A stretch of DNA of 12,736 nucleotides from DASWVC01 sp036401335 (GCA_036401335.1 DASWVC010000240.1:1-12736), one strand, 5' to 3'; positions 1 to 8,390 are shown, counted from the stretch's first letter. Made by a program: numbers and translations. The notes: a model not told the origin generated them from the sequence alone.

Positions 1-90
1 TCCCTGCCTGTATCCCTGCAGGCAGCCCTTTCAAAACGGGATAGGGGCAGCCGTCTCTGTCTCCAGGATTCCGCCCCTTCGCGTCGGACC
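1..90. other. Left-edge flank downstream of the SurA-like gene
   Basis: There is no gene I can support here. A 7-bp inverted repeat (CTGCCTG at 4-10, CAGGCAG at 19-25) surrounds the perfect palindrome CCTGCAGG. It lies about 65 bp beyond the stop codon of the minus-strand SurA-like gene. No T-run follows it on the minus strand, so I do not call it a terminator; the true end of that transcript may lie outside the window. Confidence 0.3.
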
Positions 91-1068
91 CTAGAAGATT
101 TTGATGTAAGCCTTTTCGCGCAGCCCGTCCAGCCACCGTTGCGCGGCCTGCTGCCGCTGCACTTGCTCAAGCTTCCGCTGAATGCCGTCCTTTACTTCTT
201 GCAACGGCATGAAACTGGACGGCTTTTTGGCTTCGCAATAAAGGATGTAGTAAGAATCCCCGATCTGAACAACCTGGCTGACCTGGTTCGGCGCAAGCGC
301 AAACGCGACGTTGGTAAGTTCCTGGTTTAGCGTTTTCTGGTCCACCCATCCCCAGTCGCCGCCGTTCTCCGCCGTCCCGTCCATCGAGTAGGTCTTGGCC
401 AGCGTCGCAAAATCAGCTCCGTCTTTCGCTTTCCGCTGAATCTCATCCGCCATTTGCCTGGTTGACGATCCACCATTCGAATCGGCTGGATCCGCATTCA
501 ACACAATCAACCGCAGCTTGATCTGCTCGGGCGTGGCAAACTCATTTTTGTTCGCGTTGTAGTAAGCTTCGATCTTTTGCGGCGATGCCGTGAAGTTGCC
601 TTTCACGTTGCTTTGCCGCATCGCTTGCACAATGATTTTATCTTTCTCGTTGTCGCGAAAGCGGTTAAGCGAATACCCCTGCGCGCTCAGCGTCCTGACA
701 AAAGCCTGGCGGTCCCCTTGGAAATCCTGACGGATGATCTCCTGGACGTGATCTTCCACGACGTAGTCCGGAAGGTGGAAATCCTTCTTCTTGAACTCCT
801 GGAGCACCAACTGCCGGTCAACCAGGTCCCGCAGGGCAGCCAGGCGGGACTCCTTGACCTTATCCACCAATTCCTGGCCGCTGTACTGCTGCCGAAGCGA
901 TTGCTCCTGGGAGGACGAGACTTCCTGCACCTGCGAAAAGGTAATCACATCGTTGTTTACGATGGCGGCAATGCCGTCGATGACCTCCGGGCCGGCCCCC
1001 TGCATAGGGGTAGCCGCAAATAAACCAGCGAGCACGACGGCGGAACACAACTTCACGGGGTTTGTCAT
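91..1068 (-). CDS. SurA-like periplasmic peptidyl-prolyl cis-trans isomerase (parvulin family)
   Basis: This is a 325-residue exported folding factor, predicted to chaperone outer-membrane or secreted proteins in the periplasm. Residues 1-24 look like a signal peptide: a short basic start (MTNPVK), a hydrophobic core (AVVLAGLFAA) and a likely cut near MQG-A. The segment IDGIAAIVNNDVIT at 30-43 is the hallmark opening of the SurA N-terminal chaperone domain, which runs to about 165. One parvulin domain follows (about 177-285), with the typical GGDWGWV turn and a YYILYCEAKKP strand. E. coli SurA is longer and has two parvulin domains, so this is SurA-like rather than strictly SurA. ATG 1068 is chosen because it gives a clean signal peptide and begins one base after the mfd stop. 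A GTG at 1083 would add five residues and overlap mfd by 14 bp. The spacing implies co-transcription and possibly translational coupling with mfd. Confidence 0.88.
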   Translation of the reverse strand: MTNPVKLCSAVVLAGLFAATPMQGAGPEVIDGIAAIVNNDVITFSQVQEVSSSQEQSLRQQYSGQELVDKVKESRLAALRDLVDRQLVLQEFKKKDFHLPDYVVEDHVQEIIRQDFQGDRQAFVRTLSAQGYSLNRFRDNEKDKIIVQAMRQSNVKGNFTASPQKIEAYYNANKNEFATPEQIKLRLIVLNADPADSNGGSSTRQMADEIQRKAKDGADFATLAKTYSMDGTAENGGDWGWVDQKTLNQELTNVAFALAPNQVSQVVQIGDSYYILYCEAKKPSSFMPLQEVKDGIQRKLEQVQRQQAAQRWLDGLREKAYIKIF

Positions 1069-1069
1069 T

Positions 1070-4000
1070 TTAGGAAATCCCACTCACGATGGACAACAGC
1101 TCGCGGAGACTATTTTGCGGTTCCCGTGAAGTCAAGCGCGGAAAACGGTTGCCGATCAGCAGGTAATCTCCCCCGCGGGTGATCATCACTTTCCCGTCCT
1201 TTACTTCAACCCGGGTCATCTTCAATCGCGCCGCCGCCAGCCTGATTTCGTTTAGCAATAGCAGGTTCCGAACGGCCACGGGCAGCGGACCGAACCGGTC
1301 CCGCCATTCTTTCCCGAGCTTGTCGAGTTGGTCGCGGCTGCCCGCCTGGGCCAGTCGCTTGTACGCCTGGATCCTGAGCTGCGGTTCCGCCACATAATCT
1401 GCCGGGATGAACGCCGGCACCAGACCATCTGCGGCCCGGACAAAATCCGCTTCGTTGATCGCCACAAAGTCGCACCGCACCATCGACTCCGACGGGTCCC
1501 GGCGCCGTTTCCCCTTCAGCCGGTCGACTGCTTGTTGCAACAGCTGGCAATAAAGGTCAAAACCAACATTTACGATGTGCCCGCTTTGAGCCGTGCCCAG
1601 GATGTTGCCGGCACCGCGAATTTCAAGGTCGCGCATGGCAATCTTAAAGCCGGCCCCCAAGCCCGAGTACTGCTTGATCGCATTGATCCGGCGCCGGGCC
1701 GAGCCGACGGTCAGCAGCTCACGCGGCAGCAAAAGGAAGGCGTAGGCCTTGTGCTGAGCACGGCCAACCCGGCCCCGCAGCTGGTAAAGATCGGCCAGCC
1801 CGAATTGATCGGCCCGATCGATGATGATCGTGTTGGCGTTTGGGATATCCAGTCCGCTCTCGATGATGGTCGTCGAGATCAGCACGTCGGTCGTGCCTCG
1901 GACAAAACGCTCCATCACGTCCTCCAACTCGGTCTCATCCATCTGGCCATGCCCGACTTCCACCCGGGCTTTCGGGCAAAGGTGGCGGACCCGCTCCCGC
2001 ACGCGTTCGATCGAGTGAACGCGGTTGTGCAGAAAGTAAACCTGCCCTTTCCGCCGCAACTCACGCTGGATCGCGTCGCGGATCACCCGTTCGTCGTACC
2101 CGCAGATGATGGTTTCCACCGGCAGACGGTTTGGCGGCGGACTCTCGATGACAGACATGTCCTTGGCCCCTACCAAAGAGAGGTAGAGCGTTCGCGGGAT
2201 CGGCGTCGCCGACAAGGTAAGGACGTCAATAAGCTTGGAACGTTCCTTGAGCCTTTCCTTGTGCCGGACCCCGAACCGCTGCTCCTCGTCGATCACGACC
2301 AGCCCCAGGTTCTTGAACTCCACGTTGCCGGAGATGAGCCGATGCGTGCCGATCACGATGTCGATGCCGCCATCGGCCGCTCCCGCCAGCGTTTCCCGCT
2401 GCTCCCGGGCCGTGAGAAAGCGGCTGAGCATCCCGATTTTGATGGGATAATCCGACATCCGTTCGCGAAACGTCTGGAAATGCTGCTGGGCCAATACCGT
2501 CGTCGGGCACAGCATCGCCACCTGCTTGCCGCTCATCACCGCTTTAAACGCGGCTCGAATCGCCACCTCGGTTTTGCCGAACCCGACATCCCCGCAGATG
2601 AGCCGGTCCATGGGCAACTCCGATTCCATGTCGCGCTTGGTGTCCTCAATCGCCCGGAGTTGGTCATCCGTTTCCTTGTACAGGAAAGCTTTCTCAAAAT
2701 CCGCCTGCCATTTGGTGTCAGGCGGAAAGGCAAACCCGGCCCGCGCGTTTCGCTCGGCCTGCACCGAAAGCAGCTTGGCCGCGTAATCGAACACCGCCGT
2801 CTCGGCCGCCTTTTTCGCCTTGGCCCAGCGGGCATCCCCCAAACTACTCAGGGGCGGGTACTTTTTCCCGAGACCCACGTACCGCGAAATCAGGTAAGCC
2901 TGTTCCAGGGGCACGTAAAGCCGCGCCCCTTCCGCGAACTCCAGCATGACGACCTCTTGCGGAACGCCTTGTTGGTCAAAGTTCTGCACCCCGAGGTACC
3001 TGCCGATTCCGTGTTCCAGGTGGACGACAAAATCGCCTTCGGCCAATTCACTGAAATCAATGGCCGCCCTGCCCCCGCGCAACTTGGCTCGCCGCAACGC
3101 CAACCGGCTCGCGCTCGGACTTTGGTAGCGGCCGAAAATCTCGGAATCGGACAGCACCGCAAGGCGGCCTGCAGGGTACGTGAACCCGTGGTCCAGGTTT
3201 CCCACGGCAAAACGCATGCCATCGACCTCGACCTCGTTGTCGGACAGCACCTCACGCAGCCGCTCCGCTTCCCCTTCGTTGTGGCAGACGGCCAGCACTT
3301 CCCACCGCTCGTCCAGCCAGGCCCGGAGTTGACGCAACGCGACTTCGCGCTTGTGTTCTTCCACCAGGAAATCGCCGGCCTCAAAGCTCTCGAAGCTCGA
3401 AGGATAGAACGCCGTTGAATAATCCTCCATTTCCCCGGCCTCCAGGGCACCAGCCGAAATGCGGACGCCGGCTTCTTCCAACCCACCCTCAACGTCCACC
3501 ACCAGGTCGTCGGGCTTCAGGTAATGCTGCAGCGGGACGGTGCGGCCTTCCGCCGCTTCGCCGGCCAGGATTTCACACCGGTCCAGCACCTGAATGGAGG
3601 TTTGCTCATCGAGGTCAAAGGCGCGGATCGATTCAATTTCCTCCCCGAACAGCTCTATCCGCACCGGCACGGCTTGCTGAGCGGAAAAGACGTCCAGGAT
3701 GCCGCCGCGGATCGCAAACTGGCCGCGGGCGTTCACTTGCGGAACTTTTTCGTACCCCGACGCAAGCAGTTCCGTCACAAGTTGGTCGCGATCAATAATC
3801 TCTCCGCGCTTGAGCGTCCGGGTTTGCCGGGTCAGTTCATCCGCGGCCGGCACCTGGTCCTGCAGCGTCCGGCGGGTCAAAACGACCACAAACCTTTTCC
3901 CCTCCGCCACCCGCTGCAGCAGTTCCAGGCGTTCCGCGGAGATCTCCGGGTCGGGCACAGCTTCCGCCACCGCCGGCACTTCGAGTTCAGGCAGGAAGAG

Positions 4001-4234
4001 GGGGTTTGCCTGCCACGTGAGCAACGCGTTGAACACCTCTTCCTGACGACGGGGATCTGGGCAGACTACCCACAACGAGCGCGCGGGCCGCTCCTGGGCC
4101 ACGCACGCTGCCACAAACCCTTGCGCGGCAAGGCAGACGTGTTCCAACCGGATCGGCTCCCGGTGGTCCAGCCGCGGCCGCAGCGGCTCACCCGCAGCCA
4201 CGGATTGAACCGTCTGTAAAAGCGCATTCTCCAT
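1070..4234 (-). CDS. mfd: Transcription-repair coupling factor Mfd
   Basis: This 1054-residue ATP-dependent DNA translocase removes RNA polymerase stalled at lesions and recruits UvrA for nucleotide excision repair. The order of parts fits Mfd. First comes an N-terminal UvrB-like region (about 1-330). Next is the CarD-like RNA polymerase interaction domain with VVHLEHGIGRYLGV and LYVPLEQAYLISRYVG. The RecG-like motor has Walker A GDVGFGKT at 548-555 (Lys554), DEEQ box at 649-652, LSATPIPRTL, a TRG-type segment beginning GHGQMDETELEDVM, and RGRVGRAQHKAYAFLL. The C-terminal D7 domain (IPADYVAEPQLRIQAYKRLA onward) appears complete. It is somewhat shorter than the 1148-residue E. coli protein, but I see no missing motif. 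DEEQ replaces the DEEH of E. coli, a common variant. ATG 4234 has no Shine-Dalgarno sequence. Long open frames on the opposite strand are shadows of this gene. Confidence 0.98.
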   Translation of the reverse strand: MENALLQTVQSVAAGEPLRPRLDHREPIRLEHVCLAAQGFVAACVAQERPARSLWVVCPDPRRQEEVFNALLTWQANPLFLPELEVPAVAEAVPDPEISAERLELLQRVAEGKRFVVVLTRRTLQDQVPAADELTRQTRTLKRGEIIDRDQLVTELLASGYEKVPQVNARGQFAIRGGILDVFSAQQAVPVRIELFGEEIESIRAFDLDEQTSIQVLDRCEILAGEAAEGRTVPLQHYLKPDDLVVDVEGGLEEAGVRISAGALEAGEMEDYSTAFYPSSFESFEAGDFLVEEHKREVALRQLRAWLDERWEVLAVCHNEGEAERLREVLSDNEVEVDGMRFAVGNLDHGFTYPAGRLAVLSDSEIFGRYQSPSASRLALRRAKLRGGRAAIDFSELAEGDFVVHLEHGIGRYLGVQNFDQQGVPQEVVMLEFAEGARLYVPLEQAYLISRYVGLGKKYPPLSSLGDARWAKAKKAAETAVFDYAAKLLSVQAERNARAGFAFPPDTKWQADFEKAFLYKETDDQLRAIEDTKRDMESELPMDRLICGDVGFGKTEVAIRAAFKAVMSGKQVAMLCPTTVLAQQHFQTFRERMSDYPIKIGMLSRFLTAREQRETLAGAADGGIDIVIGTHRLISGNVEFKNLGLVVIDEEQRFGVRHKERLKERSKLIDVLTLSATPIPRTLYLSLVGAKDMSVIESPPPNRLPVETIICGYDERVIRDAIQRELRRKGQVYFLHNRVHSIERVRERVRHLCPKARVEVGHGQMDETELEDVMERFVRGTTDVLISTTIIESGLDIPNANTIIIDRADQFGLADLYQLRGRVGRAQHKAYAFLLLPRELLTVGSARRRINAIKQYSGLGAGFKIAMRDLEIRGAGNILGTAQSGHIVNVGFDLYCQLLQQAVDRLKGKRRRDPSESMVRCDFVAINEADFVRAADGLVPAFIPADYVAEPQLRIQAYKRLAQAGSRDQLDKLGKEWRDRFGPLPVAVRNLLLLNEIRLAAARLKMTRVEVKDGKVMITRGGDYLLIGNRFPRLTSREPQNSLRELLSIVSGIS

Positions 4235-4519
4235 ACGTGACCCGGTGCCGGCGACAAAAGTCGTCTACCCTTCTACGTCGGGCGCCGGTCAGATGGCGCC
4301 ATGAATAAAAGGCCGGGGTAAGAAGCGTGTTGCGGCGGACAGGTTCTTAAAGAAAGCCAGTCCTCCTGCCAGGAGGCCGAAACCCGCAGGATAAACATTC
4401 GTCCTAGCAAGGCGATCACACCGGCAACATAACCGGCTGGAAATAACCAACGACCTGCCCACTTCCAGTCTCTTCATTGATCCAATTGTTACAACTCATA
4501 CAATCGATACAATTTCCTC
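4235..4519. other. Intergenic region between the response regulator and mfd
   Basis: This 285-bp stretch must hold any mfd promoter and the 3' end of the regulator transcript. A 6-bp hairpin (CCTCCT-gcc-AGGAGG, 4362-4376) is followed on the minus strand by a T-rich but interrupted tract, so it could at most be a weak terminator. Immediately beyond the regulator's stop are four 9-bp near-repeats (listed separately). Short open frames here have no domain signal and I leave them out. I see no convincing -35/-10 pair. Confidence 0.4.
4477..4512. repeat. Four degenerate 9-bp tandem repeats
   Basis: On the plus strand the units are TTGATCCAA (4477-4485), TTGTTACAA (4486-4494), CTCATACAA (4495-4503) and TCGATACAA (4504-4512), without spacers. 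All end in CAA, and three of the four end in ACAA. They lie 7 bp beyond the stop codon of the response regulator, in an AT-rich patch. They could be a protein-binding array or chance low complexity. No function can be assigned. Confidence 0.5.
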
Positions 4520-5962
4520 TCACTGAAAATTCAGCTCTTTCGTGATCCCGTACCGCTCGATCCGTTTCCGCAACGTTGCCCGCGTCACCCCGAGCAGCTT
4601 GGCCGCTTTCACCTGGTTCCCGCGGGTCCGTTTCATCGCGAAAAGCGTAAACTCCCGTTCCAACCACGGCAGCAGCTGCAGGTTGCCGTCGGAATCCGCT
4701 GCTTCCAGGAGCATATTCACCGCGGTCTCCAACGTCGGCTTGGCTTCCAGCATCACCCGGGGCGGCGACCCCGCAAACTCCACGTCGTTGTCCGTGTTTG
4801 CGTCGCTGAGCGGGATGTCTTTGGGCAGGAGGACGTCACTGGTCGCCAGCACGCAGGCACGCTGAATCGTGTTTTCAAGCTGGCGCACGTTTCCCGGCCA
4901 AGGATGATCCTCCAGCACCTTGATCGCCTCGGACGAAAGGGTGAGCTGCGGCAGGTGCTTCTGCGTGGCGATCTTTTTGAGGAAGTATTCCGCCAGCAAC
5001 CGCACGTCCTCACGGCGCTGACGAAGCGGCGGCAGGTGAATGCGAACCACGTTCAGACGGTAAAACAAATCTTCCCGAAATTGCTTTTTCGCGACCTCTT
5101 GTTCCAACGTCTTGTTTGTCGCGGCGATGATCCGAACGTCGGTCTTAATCGTGGCGTTGCCGCCGACCCGTGAAAACTCGCCTTCCTGCAACACCCGCAG
5201 GATCTTGCTCTGCACCGGCAGCGGCATCTCACCGATCTCGTCGAGGAACAACGTTCCGCCGTTGCTCTGCTCAAAGCGCCCGATGCGTTGCGACGACGCG
5301 CCCGTGAACGCCCCTTTCTCGTGGCCGAACAATTCGCTTTCCAGCAGGTTTTCGGGAATGGCCGCGCAGTTGATGGCGATAAACGCCTGGGTGCTGCGAT
5401 TGCTGTAATGGTGAATTGCGCGGGCGACCAACTCCTTGCCGGATCCGCTCTCACCCGTGATCATCACCGGCGCATCGCTGTGCGAAACCCGCCCGATCAT
5501 CTTGAAAACCTGTTGCATCGGCGGCGACTGGCCCACCAGGCTGTCCTGGTACTGCTCCACCGTCAGTTGGGGCTTGAAAGCCGTCGCTGACCGCATCTCC
5601 GCCTGAGCCGTTAGCGCCGCATCCACCACCGGCTTAAGGTTAAACGGCAGCGACTCTTTCCGCAGGTAATCGAAGGCGCCCAATTTCATCGACTCGATGA
5701 CGGATTGAGTCGTCCCGAAGGCGCTCATCAAAATGACGAGGGCGTTGTAATCGCGCTGCCGGACCCGCGCCAGCAGTTCGAGCCCGCTGAAAGGCACCAA
5801 ATGGGTTTCGGAGACGAGAAGGTCCGGGTTTTCGCTGATGTAAATCTTGTAGGCCTCGTCCGCGCTGGTCGCCGTGAGCACCCGGGTCGTTGGCGTCTCA
5901 AGCTGGTTCTGGGCCCATTCCAGGAAATCGATTTCCGGATCAACTAACAAAATGGTCTGCAT
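4520..5962 (-). CDS. NtrC-family sigma54-dependent response regulator with Glu in the phosphoacceptor position
   Basis: This 480-residue protein is predicted to bind upstream of sigma54 promoters and use ATP to open them. Residues 1-120 are a receiver domain with Asp8, Ser80 (LMSAFG) and Lys102 (DYLRKE). The residue aligned with the phosphorylated Asp is Glu52 (PDLLVSETHL, where families usually have a final Asp), and the acidic pair is DP rather than DD. The AAA+ domain has Walker A GESGSGKE at 170-177, the sigma54 contact GAFTGA at 217-222, Walker B GGTLFLDE ending at 242, and FREDLFYRLNV. A Fis-type helix-turn-helix closes the protein (NQVKAAKLLGVTRATLRKRI). ATG 5962 is preferred because MQTILLVD is the normal receiver start; an upstream in-frame start at 6025 would add 21 unlikely residues. 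No histidine kinase gene is adjacent. Glu can mimic phospho-Asp, so activity may not depend on a kinase, but that is inference. Confidence 0.95.
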   Translation of the reverse strand: MQTILLVDPEIDFLEWAQNQLETPTTRVLTATSADEAYKIYISENPDLLVSETHLVPFSGLELLARVRQRDYNALVILMSAFGTTQSVIESMKLGAFDYLRKESLPFNLKPVVDAALTAQAEMRSATAFKPQLTVEQYQDSLVGQSPPMQQVFKMIGRVSHSDAPVMITGESGSGKELVARAIHHYSNRSTQAFIAINCAAIPENLLESELFGHEKGAFTGASSQRIGRFEQSNGGTLFLDEIGEMPLPVQSKILRVLQEGEFSRVGGNATIKTDVRIIAATNKTLEQEVAKKQFREDLFYRLNVVRIHLPPLRQRREDVRLLAEYFLKKIATQKHLPQLTLSSEAIKVLEDHPWPGNVRQLENTIQRACVLATSDVLLPKDIPLSDANTDNDVEFAGSPPRVMLEAKPTLETAVNMLLEAADSDGNLQLLPWLEREFTLFAMKRTRGNQVKAAKLLGVTRATLRKRIERYGITKELNFQ

Positions 5963-6218
5963 CAATCGTTCAACAAATTTGCCTGGGACAATGAGGTCGG
6001 CTTTATGCCCCGCACCCATTCGCATACCTGGGTTCGCCCGGAGCAGCCTTGCTTCCCGATGTCCCCTCCATGCATGCCGACAGGCTTAGATTTCCCTGAG
6101 TAAGACGGCAAGATCACCCATGCGACTCGGGGTCGCAAGCGTTATATTAGGCAGAACGAGTAGGAATCGACAGGGCGTTGAGACTGCCCGGTGTCGTTTT
6201 CTGACCGACTTTCCCCGC
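5963..6218. other. Intergenic region upstream of the response regulator
   Basis: This 256-bp stretch lies between the uppS stop and the regulator start. It contains a 6-bp hairpin TGCGAC-tcggg-GTCGCA (6121-6137) without a T-run, so it is not a terminator. Next to it is a small AT-rich patch (GTTATATTA, 6141-6149) that reads TAATATAAC on the minus strand and could serve as a -10 element. No good -35 hexamer stands 16-18 bp upstream. No gene is supported. Confidence 0.3.
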
Positions 6219-6965
6219 TCAGGTGCCTCCGAATCGTCGCTGACGTTTGGTGTAATCCAGCAGGGCCTCACGCAAATCTTCCCGGTTAAAATCCGGCCAG
6301 AATTTTTGTAACGTGTAAAATTCGGTGTAGCGGACCTGCCACAGCAGGAAATCCGACACCCGCATCTCTCCCGAGGTCCGGATCAAAAGGTCCGGGTCGG
6401 GCCAGTTCGAGGTGTACAGGTACCGTTGGAAAACTTCGGGCTCCAGGGACTCCTTTTTCAGCCGGCCGCTCTCGACGTCGGCCACCACCCGTTTCACCGC
6501 GTCTGTGATCTCCGCCCGCCCGCTGTAGTTGATGGCCAGAATCAGGGTGAGCTGCGTGTTTCGCGCCGTGTCCTGGATGGTGTGCTCCAACTGTTCCCGG
6601 CACTCCTCGGGAAGCTCCCAAAGCCGCCCGATGGCTTGCAGGCGGATGCTGCGTTTCTGCATGTACCGGGTGTACTCTTTCAGGAAGCGCCGGAGCAGGC
6701 CCATCAACGTGTTGACCTCTTCCTTGGGGCGCTGCCAGTTGTCCATCGAGAAAGCGTACAACGTCAGGTACTCGACACCGAGCTCAAGGCACCCTTCAAC
6801 GCACTCACGGACGGCTTTCGCCCCCTCCAGGTGCCCGCGGCTCCGCGGCCATCCTTTCGACTTCGCCCAGCGACCGTTCCCATCCATGATGACGGCGACA
6901 TGCTTCGGCACCAGGGATGGCGAAGCCTCCGTCGAGGCGGTTTTGGATGGCGAAGTAAACAACAT
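6219..6965 (-). CDS. uppS: Isoprenyl transferase (undecaprenyl diphosphate synthase)
   Basis: This 248-residue cis-prenyltransferase condenses isopentenyl diphosphate onto farnesyl diphosphate to make the C55 lipid carrier for peptidoglycan and surface polysaccharides. The active-site block HVAVIMDGNGRWA holds the catalytic Asp28. It is followed by the GHLEGAKAV segment, AFSMDNWQRP (SxxNW loop region), LAINYSGRAEI, and DPDLLIRTSGEMRVSDFLLW with the diphosphate-binding Arg and Ser. The closing YTKRQRRFGG is also typical. Length matches the family. ATG 6965 is used; a TTG at 6992 would add nine residues of no recognisable value. It starts 57 bp beyond purA on the same strand and is probably co-transcribed with it. 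Confidence 0.96.
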   Translation of the reverse strand: MLFTSPSKTASTEASPSLVPKHVAVIMDGNGRWAKSKGWPRSRGHLEGAKAVRECVEGCLELGVEYLTLYAFSMDNWQRPKEEVNTLMGLLRRFLKEYTRYMQKRSIRLQAIGRLWELPEECREQLEHTIQDTARNTQLTLILAINYSGRAEITDAVKRVVADVESGRLKKESLEPEVFQRYLYTSNWPDPDLLIRTSGEMRVSDFLLWQVRYTEFYTLQKFWPDFNREDLREALLDYTKRQRRFGGT

Positions 6966-7022
6966 CAGTGGGCGCAGCCGGCGGAAGCTCAATTCGAGCC
7001 AGCAGCCGGTCGGTCGGCAACT

Positions 7023-8294
7023 TTACACCAGGATTGTCTGGGCGCGACTCTGACCGACGCCGACCAGCAGAAGCTTTGCCTCCGTCAACTCGGCCAGACG
7101 GTGCAGGTAGGCCTGCGCGGCCCGCGGAAGGTCGGTGAAGCTCCTGGCTTCCGTGGTGGGCATCTGCCAACCCGGCATTTCCGTGTAAACGGGTTCGCAC
7201 CGGCACAGATCTTCCACGCCCGCGGGCGGGTAGGTCAATCGACGGCCCTCGCACCGGTAGGCCACGCAAACCTTGATCGGGTCAACGGTGTCCAAACCAT
7301 CCAGGTTGGTTACGGCGATTTCGTCGATGCCGTTCAGCATCGCCGCGTAACGGGTAGCCACGGCGTCAAACCATCCGCACCGCCGTTCCCGGCCGGTCAC
7401 GGCGCCGAACTCGCGTCCGAGGCCGTGCAGCAGGTCTGCCAGCATCGGTTCTTCCGTCGGAAAAGGCCCCTCGCCCACCCGGGTGGTGTACGCTTTGACC
7501 GCACCGACCACACGGTCAATCCGGTTGGGCGGCACCCCCGCACCGGTGCACGCTCCTCCGGCGGTGGTGTTGGACGACGTGACGTAGGGGTAGGTGCCGT
7601 GGTCGATGTCCAGGAACGTTCCCTGGGCGCCTTCGAAAAGGATTTCTTTGCCGGCCGCCATGGCGCGGTGCACCGCCAGAACCGTGTTGGTGATGAAGGG
7701 ATGAAGCCGCTCGCCAACCTCCAGGTAAGTCTCAATCACCTTCCGGGCGTTCACCGGCTTGATCCCGTAGGCCCGCAACAGCCAATTTACGTCCCGCAAC
7801 CGGGCCTTGATTTTTCGTTCGAAAAGCTCCGGCTTATTCAGGTCCATGAGACGCAGGCCCACCCTCGCGATCTTGTCGCCGTACGCCGGACCGATCCCGC
7901 GTCTGGTCGTCCCGATCCGGTCTTTGCCTTTGGCCGTTTCGCGGTGCTCATCAAAAACCTTGTGGTAAGGGAAAACCACGTGGGCCGACTCGCTGATGAG
8001 CAGGTTTTTCGAATTGACCTTGACCCCCTGCGCGGTGAGCTCCGAGATCTCTTCCCAGAGCGACACCGGGTCGATGACGACGCCGTTTCCGATGATGCAG
8101 AGTTTGCCTTTGCGCAGAATGCCTGAAGGAATCAGACGGAGAATGTATTTTCGGTCGCCCACCACGACCGTGTGACCGGCATTGTTGCCGCCCTGGCTCC
8201 GCACCACCACGTCGACGTTTTCCGTCAGGTAGTCGATGACCTTGCCTTTGCCTTCGTCTCCCCACTGGGCACCAACTAATACCGTGTTCGCCAT
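7023..8294 (-). CDS. purA: Adenylosuccinate synthetase
   Basis: This 423-residue enzyme joins IMP and aspartate, using GTP, to form adenylosuccinate, the first committed step from IMP to AMP. The glycine-rich loop GAQWGDEGKGK (8-18) holds catalytic Asp13, and NNAGHT holds His41, both at the same numbers as in the E. coli enzyme. Further family blocks are GTTRRGIGP, EGAQGTFLDIDHGTYPYVTS, GAVKAYTTRVGEGPFPTE, TGRERRCGWFDAVA and VGVGQSRAQTI near the end. ATG 8294 is chosen because MANTVLVGAQWGDEGKGK is the standard start. The frame stays open to 8483, but that extension is Pro/Arg-rich and does not resemble the family. The upstream leader carries two hairpins (separate entry). uppS lies downstream in the same direction. 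Confidence 0.98.
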   Translation of the reverse strand: MANTVLVGAQWGDEGKGKVIDYLTENVDVVVRSQGGNNAGHTVVVGDRKYILRLIPSGILRKGKLCIIGNGVVIDPVSLWEEISELTAQGVKVNSKNLLISESAHVVFPYHKVFDEHRETAKGKDRIGTTRRGIGPAYGDKIARVGLRLMDLNKPELFERKIKARLRDVNWLLRAYGIKPVNARKVIETYLEVGERLHPFITNTVLAVHRAMAAGKEILFEGAQGTFLDIDHGTYPYVTSSNTTAGGACTGAGVPPNRIDRVVGAVKAYTTRVGEGPFPTEEPMLADLLHGLGREFGAVTGRERRCGWFDAVATRYAAMLNGIDEIAVTNLDGLDTVDPIKVCVAYRCEGRRLTYPPAGVEDLCRCEPVYTEMPGWQMPTTEARSFTDLPRAAQAYLHRLAELTEAKLLLVGVGQSRAQTILV

Positions 8295-8302
8295 AGAGTT
8301 GA

Positions 8303-8390
8303 GGGAAGCTGGGGCGTTCCCCCCACCTCTGCTGGGCCCGGGGGGACGGAGCCGGGAAGCTAGGGCTTTGCCTCCTTTGGCGCAAGGAGG
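8303..8390 (-). promoter_or_regulatory. Structured purA leader with direct repeat and two hairpins
   Basis: Just upstream of purA there is a near-perfect 13-bp direct repeat: GGGAAGCTGGGGC (8303-8315) and GGGAAGCTAGGGC (8354-8366). Two hairpins accompany it: TCCCCCC/GGGGGGA (8318-8324 with 8340-8346, 15-nt loop) and CCTCCTT/AAGGAGG (8371-8377 with 8384-8390, 6-nt loop). If transcription starts upstream of these, they would lie in the purA 5' leader. The sequence does not match the conserved core of the purine riboswitch as I know it. It may be a regulatory leader or a copy of an interspersed repeat. I cannot identify the promoter. Confidence 0.4.

Noticed and set aside
1328..3418. A 696-codon open frame on the plus strand opposite mfd
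   Set aside because: It is antisense to a clear Mfd with all motifs. Long antisense frames are common in GC-rich codon-biased genes, and the translation shows no recognisable domain.
4289..4477. Short open frame in the gap between the regulator and mfd
   Set aside because: The 62 residues show no domain or membrane pattern, and the region is more likely leader and trailer sequence.
6426..8126. A 566-codon open frame on the plus strand opposite uppS and purA
   Set aside because: It spans two well-supported genes and the gap between them on the other strand, and it has no domain signal; it is a shadow frame.
8303..8390. Purine riboswitch upstream of purA
   Set aside because: The hairpins are simple GC-rich stems without the three-way junction and conserved loop bases expected of that class.
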